From the NCBI RefSeq assembly GCF_015057245.1, contig NZ_SVET01000006.1:62001-126000 (forward strand): a stretch of 64,000 nucleotides of DNA, written 5' to 3'. This stretch comes from Pseudobutyrivibrio ruminis. GTDB lineage: Bacteria > Bacillota > Clostridia > Lachnospirales > Lachnospiraceae. Below, piece by piece: positions 16,010-22,733 of this stretch (position 1 is its first letter; the number at the start of each line of letters is the position of its first letter). A model generated the notes under the pieces. That model had not been told where the DNA came from and made no database searches. It saw only the letters and a program-made list of their open reading frames with translations. The position numbers and the translations under genes were made by a program.

Positions 16010-16831
16010 CTAAAGAGAAATAAAAGCAGCTAGGCTACCTCTATTTGCGCCCATTATTCGATGGGAATAAAAAAGCTTAGGATTGCAGCGTGTGCAGTAA
16101 TTTGTGGTTTCGATGTGGTCTTCAGGAATGCCTGCCTCAAGGAAAACGAGGCGGCATGCAGCCCACAAATCTAGCATGTATTTATCTTTATCATCTGGAT
16201 TAAAAGTTGATGGGCGGAGTAATTCGGACTTATGCTCCTCACCAAAAGCTTTTATAAATTCATTGGCAACATCTGCGCTTACTTCATAGCAATCTTTGCA
16301 AATGCTTGGTGCGATTCCACATAGGATATCGTTTTTATTACAGCCAAATTCGGCACACATTTTTTCGATGGTGACCTTGCCAATTTTACCAACTGTTCCG
16401 CGCCATCCAGAGTGAGAAAGTGCGACCACTTCTTTTACAGGATCGTAGAAAAACAAAGGAACGCAGTCAGCGTAGAATGTCACAAGTGGCATATCCTTTA
16501 CGTTTGTAATGAGTCCGTCTACATCATCGTAAGGGAGTGGTTTTGTAAGTCCATTTCCTGCATCCTTTTCATCAACTACAACTACATTAGTTGTATGAGT
16601 CTGCTTTGACAGGCACATACGGTCATAGTTCATATCTAACGCATTTGCGATACGATGATAGTTTTCACGTACGTTTTCATCGGAATCGCCACGATTAAAT
16701 CCTAAATTTAATGAGTCAAATACACCTTCGCTTACACCGCCGATGCGAGTGGAAAAACCGTGCTTAACACCGGCTTTTTTGAAAGAGTCGAATGTAAGAA
16801 AGGAAACACCATTTTTATTTTCTAAGTTCAT
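16010..16831 (-). CDS. pgeF: peptidoglycan editing factor / polyphenol oxidase (YfiH family)
   Basis: A 273-residue protein with the metal site His79 (KQTHTTNV), Cys123 (ADCVPL) and His140 (SHSGWRGT) of the YfiH/LACC1 family, plus a final HRIMGANRGSLAAFI. Known: PgeF proteins act as purine nucleoside phosphorylase or adenosine deaminase-like enzymes, and in E. coli prevent mis-incorporation of L-Ser in place of L-Ala in peptidoglycan. It is followed closely, in the same direction, by nothing else; padR lies 16 bases upstream. This is normally a core gene, which argues against the whole 8-20 kb block being one mobile element. Confidence 0.9.
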   Translation of the reverse strand: MNLENKNGVSFLTFDSFKKAGVKHGFSTRIGGVSEGVFDSLNLGFNRGDSDENVRENYHRIANALDMNYDRMCLSKQTHTTNVVVVDEKDAGNGLTKPLPYDDVDGLITNVKDMPLVTFYADCVPLFFYDPVKEVVALSHSGWRGTVGKIGKVTIEKMCAEFGCNKNDILCGIAPSICKDCYEVSADVANEFIKAFGEEHKSELLRPSTFNPDDKDKYMLDLWAACRLVFLEAGIPEDHIETTNYCTRCNPKLFYSHRIMGANRGSLAAFISL

Positions 16832-16847
16832 ATTTAAACCGCCTTAA

Positions 16848-17387
16848 TTATATTTCTGATAGAGCATTGGTGAGCCAATTAACGTATTCTGTTTCACGAG
16901 AAATTGCATGTTCCAAAATTAGATAATGGCCATACTGGGACTCCTTTGATTTTTTATCAGAGAAGAGTAATTCGTATCGTTCATTTAGATGCGCCAATTT
17001 AGCTTTATGAAGATGCAACTGTTCGTTTAGTAATTCTGCAAGCCTAGGCTCGTTTTTGTTCTTAATGAAGTAAAGCTTCAGAACAAATTCGTCTTTGTTT
17101 ACAGAAAGATGATCTTCATATGAATATTGCCATTTATGTAGTTTATTTTGGCCTTTTTCTGTAATTGAATAATAAGTTTTTTCTATTTTGTTCCCAAAAT
17201 ATCCAGTCTCCGATTTGATATCTTCATTGGATACTAATCGTTTTAATTCCAGATAAATCTGACTATGTTTAACTGACCAGAATTCACCGATTTCTGTCTC
17301 AAATTCTTTCATAAGGTCATAGCCTGTCTTTGGTTTATCTTCGATAAGACCAAGTAATATGTATGGTAATAAATTTTTCTGAGCCAT
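16848..17387 (-). CDS. padR: PadR-family transcriptional regulator
   Basis: The 179-residue protein begins AQKNLLPYILLGLIEDKPKTGYDLMKEFE, the PadR winged helix, continues HSQIYLELKRLVSNEDIKSE and ends in a helical dimerisation domain (PF10400-like). ATG 17387 with an AAGAGG site is preferred over a TTG eight codons upstream. It is divergent from padC, and a PadR-type operator lies between them. Known: PadR represses phenolic acid decarboxylase and is released by p-coumaric or ferulic acid. The length equals that of Bacillus PadR. Confidence 0.9.
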   Translation of the reverse strand: MAQKNLLPYILLGLIEDKPKTGYDLMKEFETEIGEFWSVKHSQIYLELKRLVSNEDIKSETGYFGNKIEKTYYSITEKGQNKLHKWQYSYEDHLSVNKDEFVLKLYFIKNKNEPRLAELLNEQLHLHKAKLAHLNERYELLFSDKKSKESQYGHYLILEHAISRETEYVNWLTNALSEI

Positions 17388-17447
17388 ATCTAACCTCTTA
17401 ACTGTTGACAAATTATAAACATGAGTATAACATAATCACTGCAACAA

Positions 17448-17471
17448 ATACATGTTAATAATTACATGTAT
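17448..17471. promoter_or_regulatory. PadR operator
   Basis: ATACATGT-N8-ACATGTAT, a perfect palindrome containing the PadR consensus ATGT-N8-ACAT, sits between divergent padR and padC. A further ACATGTAT half-site at 17503-17510 forms a second, wider inverted repeat with 17442-17457. Confidence 0.8.
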
Positions 17472-17544
17472 GTAATTAGATGGTTCTCCCTCATTTTCGA
17501 CTACATGTATTTGCTGCGAAATTAAAGAAAGAAGAGGAATTATA

Positions 17545-18093
17545 ATGGCAAAGAAAGTATTTAAAGAACTATCAGATTTCATAGGCACTCATTTCATCTA
17601 TACTTATGACAATGGATGGGAATATGAGTGGTATTGTAAAAATGACCACACATGTTGCTACAGAATTCACGGCGGAATGGTCAAAGGACGTTGGGTTACT
17701 GATCAGGAGATTAATCTTTTTAAGATTGCTGATGGCATTTATAAAGTAACTTGGACAGAGCCTACTGGTACTGATGTTGCTCTTGATTTTATGCCAAATG
17801 AAGGAAAGATTAATGGAGTTATTTTCTTCCCTAAGTGGGTTCATGAGCATCCAGAAATTACTGTATGCTACCAGGACAAGCACATTGATAGAATGATAGA
17901 AGCTCGTGAGAAGTACGATACATATCCAAAGTATGTTGTACCTGAATTTGCTACTATCACATACATTGGAGAGGCCGGAGCTGATAATGATGATGTAATT
18001 AATGAGACACCATATGAAGGCATGTGCGATGATATTAGAAATGGTAAATTCTATGATGAGAACTATCACCATGTTTCTCGTAAAGCAGAATAG
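17545..18093 (+). CDS. padC: phenolic acid decarboxylase
   Basis: The 182-residue beta-barrel enzyme keeps the catalytic set known from Bacillus: Tyr19 and Tyr21 in FIYTYDNGWEYE, Arg49 in KGRWV and Glu72 in TWTEPTGTD, followed by FFPKWVHEHPEITVCYQDKHID. It decarboxylates p-coumaric and ferulic acids, cofactor-free, to vinyl phenols, a detoxification step for hydroxycinnamates released from plant cell walls. Control by the divergent PadR is clear from the operator. It has a GAAGAGGAAT ribosome site and is the last gene before tRNA-Gly copy 2. Confidence 0.95.
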   Translation: MAKKVFKELSDFIGTHFIYTYDNGWEYEWYCKNDHTCCYRIHGGMVKGRWVTDQEINLFKIADGIYKVTWTEPTGTDVALDFMPNEGKINGVIFFPKWVHEHPEITVCYQDKHIDRMIEAREKYDTYPKYVVPEFATITYIGEAGADNDDVINETPYEGMCDDIRNGKFYDENYHHVSRKAE

Positions 18094-18158
18094 CAGAAAT
18101 TAGAATTTTCTGAAAATCGACTGAGATAACACAAGCTTTGCAACTTTATGAAAATGTA

Positions 18159-18187
18159 TTGACTTATAGGTTTTTATCCTATAGAAT
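18159..18187 (+). promoter_or_regulatory. tRNA-Gly 2 promoter
   Basis: TTGACT (18159-18164), 17-bp spacer, TAGAAT (18182-18187). It is homologous to the tRNA 1 promoter, but the leader is 115 bases instead of 32. Confidence 0.75.
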
Positions 18188-18302
18188 ACATCTTGTTGTT
18201 GAGGAAACAACAAAGCCTAGTTGGCTGAGATTTGTTTCAAAAATGCTTCGCATTTTCTCAACATCACGATTTTCCATCACAAGTTCGGAAAATCCTGATA
18301 AT

Positions 18303-18375
18303 GCGCGAGTGGCTCAGTTGGTGGAGCACCACCTTGCCAAGGTGGGGGTCGCGGGTTCGAGTCCCGTCTCGCGCT
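18303..18375 (+). tRNA. tRNA-Gly(GCC), copy 2
   Basis: Identical over 73 bases to 8074-8146, with the same GCC anticodon and no encoded CCA. The terminator differs from that of copy 1. Confidence 0.97.
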
Positions 18376-18451
18376 CGATAATTAAAATAAGCAGTATCGC
18401 ATTTGCGGTACTGCTTATTTTAGTTATCGAGCATTTAAATCGAGACGGGAC
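18361..18451 (+). repeat. long inverted repeat folding back onto tRNA-Gly 2
   Basis: GTCCCGTCTCG at 18361-18371 is repeated inverted at 18441-18451. Inside, a 23-bp stem with one G-T pair runs from the tRNA end (18374) to 18431. The layout equals that after tRNA 1, but the inner stem sequence is different. Confidence 0.75.
18384..18421 (+). terminator. tRNA-Gly 2 terminator hairpin
   Basis: AAAATAAGCAGTA pairs with TACTGCTTATTTT around a short GCATTTGC loop stem. The T-tract is short, so efficiency is uncertain. Confidence 0.65.
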
Positions 18452-18948
18452 GAAATGCATATAGGAGGGACCCACTTTAGTGGGAGGAACCTGTTTGCCA
18501 CGACGCAGCCGTGCGAAGCACATACAATGCTGCGTCTTCCCGCTTGATTTTATCGAGCTTGCGATGAGAAATCGTGATGTTTCCTTATTCCCGTCGAGCG
18601 CGTAGGCCCATACGGGCCTCGAAGGTTCGAGGTCTCGCCTGCCGGCTCGGTCGGTGCTTCTGCTTCGCAGAGGTGTCCACTGGACACCCGCACCCCGTCT
18701 CGCGCGGACTACAACAAGGGGGTACAACTGGGGTGCATTCATTGTTTTAGGGCTTTTACAGTGATATTTACAGTGTCATTTAGAGTGACGCATGATATAA
18801 TTGTGTTCAGAAATGAAAGAAATAGTTTTATTGTTACTTAAGTTTAAATGCACAAAAGTGCTGCCACATATTTATTAGAAATGTCAATTATTCTTATATA
18901 AATAAATATCGATATCAAAGTGTAAGTATTTTTATAAGGCTAAGGATT
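18452..18948. other. tRNA-downstream attachment-like region, second copy
   Basis: No gene is supported; the long minus-strand frame here is a GC-rich artefact crossing the tRNA. The stretch repeats the block after tRNA 1 (GATGAGAAATCGTGATG, CCCGTCGAGCGCGTAGGCCC). It adds a GC-rich inverted-repeat module, a tRNA-tail fragment CCCGTCTCGCGC (18694-18705) and the motif GGGGTACAACTGGGGTGC at 18719-18736. From about 18760 it is plain AT-rich DNA. Confidence 0.5.
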
Positions 18949-18990
18949 GCGCTTGTTTCAACGGAATGAAGTTGAAATAGGCGCTTTTTT
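18949..18990 (+). terminator. terminator-like hairpin
   Basis: GCGC..TTTCAAC pairs with GTTGAAA..GCGC and is followed by seven T. No gene is seen directly upstream, so it may insulate the DUF6033-like gene. Confidence 0.6.
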
Positions 18991-19070
18991 TAGTCACTAT
19001 CACCACCGCTCGGACCTTTCTGGAGAGCGGAGCAGCTTTGATTGACAGATGAGCTGCAGAAAGGAGCATT

Positions 19071-19880
19071 ATGTCAGTAGGAAATGTTTTATCTAGTTAT
19101 GCAGTAAACACTAGTATGCAATTTAATAATGCATCTGGTCTTATCAGCAAAACTGAAGCACAATTTGAAATTACAAGCCAATCTTCATCCTCAGGCGATG
19201 CGGTGCTTGATTATTATCATAATCTATGCTCAAAGTTTCCAGATATCTCTTTTAGATTATCTGATATGGATGAATCACTAAAACATATGAACGATAGACG
19301 ACCCTATTTTGGTTACAATGATAGTCTAAATCAAGTGGGCGATAATTATAGCGAAATGGGTCAAGTTAGTATTGATATCGATGCTGCTGTCATTCGCAAG
19401 ATGCAGAATAATCCTGATTTTGAGGAGGAAGTTTTAGCTGCTATAGAAAATTGCGAAAAAAATTATGGACAATATCAACAAGAGGCAATTCGAAATGGCA
19501 TGCCATATACGGATCATCATCTTACATTAGATGGAACTAGACTCCAAGAATCTCAAGGCTACTTTTCTTCAAGGTATTCTACTGAGGAAGAACTTCGAAA
19601 AATGTGGGATGCAGAAGAATACCAAAGGAAAATGGGTCAGTTTTTTGAGGAACAGAAAGCTGAACTTATTGAAATCTACCTAAAAATGACTGAGAGTTGT
19701 ATCCTTAAAAAAGATGAGCTTGCGTCTTCAGAACAGAGTAAAGAGGAACAGCGAATTGAAAATATAACAAAAGCAACTCAACAGGTAGAGGATGAATATG
19801 AGTATGCTATTTCGAAACATGAAAAAATTGAGAGTGTTGATATTGCTGATGTGTCAAATGACCGTAAGGGGATTTATTAG
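19071..19880 (+). CDS. hypothetical protein, possibly DUF6033
   Basis: A 269-residue soluble protein with a GAAAGGAG ribosome site. Landmarks are KFPDISFRLSDMDESL at about 55-70, a helical stretch RKMQNNPDFEEEVLAAIENCEKNY and a long charged coiled-coil C-terminus. It resembles Lachnospiraceae proteins filed under DUF6033, which have no known function; I make that link from memory with low confidence. It has no signal peptide or membrane helix. It is the only gene between tRNA-Gly 2 and the right 62-bp repeat. Confidence 0.6.
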   Translation: MSVGNVLSSYAVNTSMQFNNASGLISKTEAQFEITSQSSSSGDAVLDYYHNLCSKFPDISFRLSDMDESLKHMNDRRPYFGYNDSLNQVGDNYSEMGQVSIDIDAAVIRKMQNNPDFEEEVLAAIENCEKNYGQYQQEAIRNGMPYTDHHLTLDGTRLQESQGYFSSRYSTEEELRKMWDAEEYQRKMGQFFEEQKAELIEIYLKMTESCILKKDELASSEQSKEEQRIENITKATQQVEDEYEYAISKHEKIESVDIADVSNDRKGIY

Positions 19881-19937
19881 CAATGCTTAATCCTGTAAAT
19901 GATACTCTCGAGAATTACCTTTAGAGTGCGGATTAAT

Positions 19938-19999
19938 TCCCGTCTCGCGCTCTTTTAATATAAAAAATGAGGTCATCCAAATGGGTGACCTCATTTTTT
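19938..19999 (+). repeat. 62-bp direct repeat, right copy (orphan tRNA 3' tail plus terminator)
   Basis: Identical to 8133-8194 but with no tRNA body upstream, so the tRNA part is only the 14-base tail. The inverted distal part found after tRNA 1 is missing. The hairpin at 19962-19999 also ends the convergent YARHG lipoprotein gene. Confidence 0.85.
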
Positions 20000-20005
20000 T
20001 ATTAT

Positions 20006-20962
20006 TTAGTAAGTATCTAACTTTGAAAGCAGTTCCAGATTATTTTTTTCGTATTCATTAAAAACGCTATCATCGAAGTCTGCTGCCTGTACTTCTGGAA
20101 GATACCAGAGTTGTGTGAGGTAAAAATTGTTTAAATCCTCATCTGTAAAAATATAACCATGTCTGGCATAGATTTCATTTTTGGCTAAATGAATGATTAT
20201 AGGTGGAACATTTTCGAAATCCGATGCTTGATAGTATTGGGTATCTGTATTAAATAGAGGATAGCAATCTACAGAGATATCAGTGCATTCGCAAACTACT
20301 TCCTTATATCTTAAGAAATCAGGATAGTATGAAGTTTCGTCTTTATAGTGACTTCGTTTATCAAGCTCAGCTAGAATCTGTTCCTCGGTCCAATCGTCAT
20401 TATATTTATTTAAAGTAGTATCGCTGGTGGTAGTTTGAGAGTCATCGTCCTGCACTTTAATAAGCTCATAATGCCCATTAATTCCATAACCGATTACGTT
20501 GTCTTCTGACAGGACAAAATCTTCCACATCAATAGTGATGGTATTGTCTTTTAATTGAATTAATAGTGTTCCGCTATTATCCCAACCATCATCTGAAAAT
20601 TTATACGTACAAGTTCCATCTATAATGGTTCCAGTGATATTGTCTACTTCGGCAAATCTATCATATGAGCTTGTTTGTGTATAAAGAGAAGCATTTGTTA
20701 TTTTATCGCCTTCTATTTCAATATTAAACTCAGCTCCACTATCTGTTATGCGAGAACCATCAGTAGACCATAAGCCTACATAATCCGAGTAGTCTTCAGT
20801 GCTAGATTCCATACTAGATGACTCATCATTGGCTGGCGAGCTAGCAGCGCTATCCAATGTGTTTTCTTTTAATTCTTGAGAGTTGGTTTCTCCGCTGGCT
20901 TGATTACATGCTGAAAGAAGCATTGTAGCAGAAACTAATATTAGAATAAGTCTTCTTTTCAT
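20006..20962 (-). CDS. YARHG-domain lipoprotein
   Basis: The 318-residue product has a lipobox MLLSAC (Cys19), an acidic Ser-rich linker, a central beta-rich part and a C-terminal YARHG domain (LAKNEIYARHGYIFTDEDL, then LWYLPE and the closing NEYEKNNLELL). YARHG modules are extracellular and of unknown function, often near cell-wall proteins. GGAGG ribosome site. It shares its terminator with the right tRNA-tail repeat. Confidence 0.85.
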   Translation of the reverse strand: MKRRLILILVSATMLLSACNQASGETNSQELKENTLDSAASSPANDESSSMESSTEDYSDYVGLWSTDGSRITDSGAEFNIEIEGDKITNASLYTQTSSYDRFAEVDNITGTIIDGTCTYKFSDDGWDNSGTLLIQLKDNTITIDVEDFVLSEDNVIGYGINGHYELIKVQDDDSQTTTSDTTLNKYNDDWTEEQILAELDKRSHYKDETSYYPDFLRYKEVVCECTDISVDCYPLFNTDTQYYQASDFENVPPIIIHLAKNEIYARHGYIFTDEDLNNFYLTQLWYLPEVQAADFDDSVFNEYEKNNLELLSKLDTY

Positions 20963-21304
20963 TATTTAGGTCCTCCGATGATGCGATGTTTTTATAGTGC
21001 AAACCTTATACTAGCACTGGGCTTGGATTATAGTCAATATATCTAGTTCTGTGGTTTTTTATGCTGAATAAGCTTTTTGTATAGAGATTAAACTTTTATC
21101 CTGCCTATAGTGTGGCTAATAGATTTTGAATATCTATACAAGACCAAGATTTAATAGTTACTGTGGATTAGAATTTTAAGGAGTACAGTTTTTTTGAGTA
21201 AAAGTATAATTTTTACTGTAGGATTATAGGATAATATTGATTTGTTATATAGTTTGAAAAAGGTTTACTTTCATATAATAAAGAAAAATGGGGTATATGA
21301 GAAA
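20963..21304. other. AT-rich intergenic region
   Basis: Between the lipoprotein start and the terminator at 21305 I see no gene or RNA. Short frames are low-complexity. The lipoprotein promoter must lie here, but no convincing -35/-10 pair was found. Confidence 0.4.
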
Positions 21305-21336
21305 GAGTGTGGCGTAGTTACGCCACACTCCTTTTT
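21305..21336 (-). terminator. terminator of ECF S-component operon
   Basis: GAGTGTGGCGTA pairs perfectly with TACGCCACACTC across two bases. A T-tract is present on the plus strand and a T-rich stretch on the minus strand. Confidence 0.7.
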
Positions 21337-21423
21337 AAAATACAGTGATTTTAAAAGTATTTGTCGATTTAACTGTATTATGAAAATTCCCGCTGTTCCC
21401 AAGCAGATACTCTCAACGATAAA

Positions 21424-21939
21424 TCAACTAAAATGTAAAAATAGTCTCCTCACAGGAACGAATAAAACAAGCATCAATACAAAGTTGGAGACGCAATGGA
21501 CTAAGTCCCAAGGGATGCCTGCAATCCACCAAGGGAATGCTGTGTTTATGGCTGCCGTTAATCCTCCGGAGAAGAGCCCAATCGCAAAATATGTTAGCGA
21601 ACAAAGTGCTCCAAAACATAGTCCGAATAACCCTGAAAAGATTGCCCAAAATACAGGTGATTCTTCTTTTCTAAAGAGCCAAGCCAATAACACAAGCAGT
21701 GGCCATATATACATATACATTATCCACCAGGTATTCATGCCATAGATGGCACCTTCCACTAGGATAAATGCAGGTACTACTGCAACTATTTTTCGCCCGA
21801 AAAAGAGTGTGAACATTATTAGCCAAAACGTTGTAAGTTCCACATTTGGGGCAAAACTAAGAACTGCTTTGCAAACTTCTATTAAAGCTATCATCATTCC
21901 GATGAGAGCGATATCTTTTGTTGTAAATCTGCTGTCCAT
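21424..21939 (-). CDS. ECF transporter S component
   Basis: The 171-residue integral membrane protein has about five to six hydrophobic helices and the DIALIGMMIALIEVCKAVLSF start typical of energy-coupling-factor substrate-binding subunits. The shared A1/A2/T module must be encoded elsewhere. It lies one base after the DUF4430 gene in the same direction, forming a two-gene operon. Known: DUF4430 is related to the C-terminal domain of transcobalamin and intrinsic factor. Inferred: this pair takes up a cobalamin-like compound. The substrate cannot be read from the sequence. Confidence 0.78.
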   Translation of the reverse strand: MDSRFTTKDIALIGMMIALIEVCKAVLSFAPNVELTTFWLIMFTLFFGRKIVAVVPAFILVEGAIYGMNTWWIMYMYIWPLLVLLAWLFRKEESPVFWAIFSGLFGLCFGALCSLTYFAIGLFSGGLTAAINTAFPWWIAGIPWDLVHCVSNFVLMLVLFVPVRRLFLHFS

Positions 21940-21940
21940 A

Positions 21941-22363
21941 TTACTGTGCTAATTCATAAGTCCATGTATATGTGTCGCCATCAGCTACTGGCTGCTGGTT
22001 AGCACTATACTGACCGTATTCTCCGTTAACATATAATGCCCAGTATGCATTGTCTTCTGCGTAGATAGCCTGAGTTCCGTTAATCACTTCTACCATAAGT
22101 CCGTAGTCTCCTTCTTGACCGCTGAAGGAAAAACTATCATCAGATTCTGCCAACTCATCCATAGCATCCTTTAAATACTCAGCGTCAGTGTGTACATCGT
22201 ATGTTGTTGATTCTCCGTTATTATCCACAACTTCAATTACAATTGACTTTGCACCTTCAGTAGGCTTTGCGCTGAATTTGTTATAGCAAAGTACAAATAC
22301 TGCGATTAAAGCAACAAGAGCAACAGCTCCGATTATTATTTTCTTTAAACTTTTCTTTTCCAT
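21941..22363 (-). CDS. membrane-anchored DUF4430 protein
   Basis: The 140-residue protein has an N-terminal membrane helix (about 8-26) that acts as signal anchor and one DUF4430 domain. The domain runs from a beta-grasp start (VVDNNGESTTYDVHTDAEYLKDAMDEL) to the hallmark AYWALYVNGEYGQYSANQQPVADGDTYTWTYE. The fold is shared with the ligand-capping domain of vitamin B12 carriers. AAAGGAG ribosome site. It is the first gene of an operon with an ECF S component. No cobalamin riboswitch is seen upstream. Confidence 0.82.
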   Translation of the reverse strand: MEKKSLKKIIIGAVALVALIAVFVLCYNKFSAKPTEGAKSIVIEVVDNNGESTTYDVHTDAEYLKDAMDELAESDDSFSFSGQEGDYGLMVEVINGTQAIYAEDNAYWALYVNGEYGQYSANQQPVADGDTYTWTYELAQ

Positions 22364-22449
22364 AAGAATCTCCTTTGCTTATTATTGGCTATAGTTTAAC
22401 AGATTGCAGGCGATTTATATACAGGAAAGAAAAAGCTGTATGCCGTTAT

Positions 22450-22478
22450 TTGACACATACTACACACTATGCTAGAAT
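22450..22478 (+). promoter_or_regulatory. glmS promoter
   Basis: TTGACA (22450-22455), 17-bp spacer, TAGAAT (22473-22478). Transcription would start near 22485, ahead of the ribozyme. Confidence 0.8.
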
Positions 22479-22539
22479 TCACTCCGTTGTACTTTGATAA
22501 TTGAATAGAGGTCAAGAAATCCATGTATTTATTCCTCGT

Positions 22540-22680
22540 TTTAGCGCCATGCACCAGGACGACTGGTTAACGAGGAGGAGGGATTATCGAAAATTCGGCG
22601 GGTGCCCTCCCGTGTAGCCTAACGCGAACGCATTAGCAAATATGCAGGTAACTGCAAAACAAAAATAATGCGATAGGTAG
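22540..22680 (+). ncRNA. glmS ribozyme riboswitch
   Basis: Core elements match the glmS ribozyme: AGCGCC at the cleavage site (cut expected just before 22544), ACGAGGAGGAGGGATTATCG, then TTCGGCGGGTGCCCTCCCG, and a closing P3/P4 pairing of CGCATTA with TAATGCG near 22629 and 22667. It cleaves its own mRNA when bound to glucosamine-6-phosphate and so lowers glmS expression. The end coordinate is approximate. Confidence 0.93.
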
Positions 22681-22733
22681 TTTTGAACTTTCACAGCATT
22701 GCTGTAATACATAGAAAGAATGAGGAATAAAAC

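Noticed and set aside
18138..18464. Plus-strand frame through tRNA-Gly 2
   Set aside because: It reads straight through the tRNA gene and its terminator.
18314..18742. 142-residue minus-strand frame
   Set aside because: It crosses tRNA-Gly 2 in antisense and a GC-rich inverted-repeat patch; the Arg-rich translation is an artefact.
8133..19999. Intact integrative element or prophage
   Set aside because: No integrase, relaxase, excisionase or structural phage gene was found; core-like pgeF lies inside.
21242..21745. Plus-strand frame opposite the ECF S component
   Set aside because: It contains a terminator hairpin and mirrors a convincing membrane protein on the other strand.
22364..22543. 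Cobalamin riboswitch before the DUF4430/ECF pair
   Set aside because: No B12-box core (GCCACTG) is present on the minus strand; the region holds the glmS promoter.
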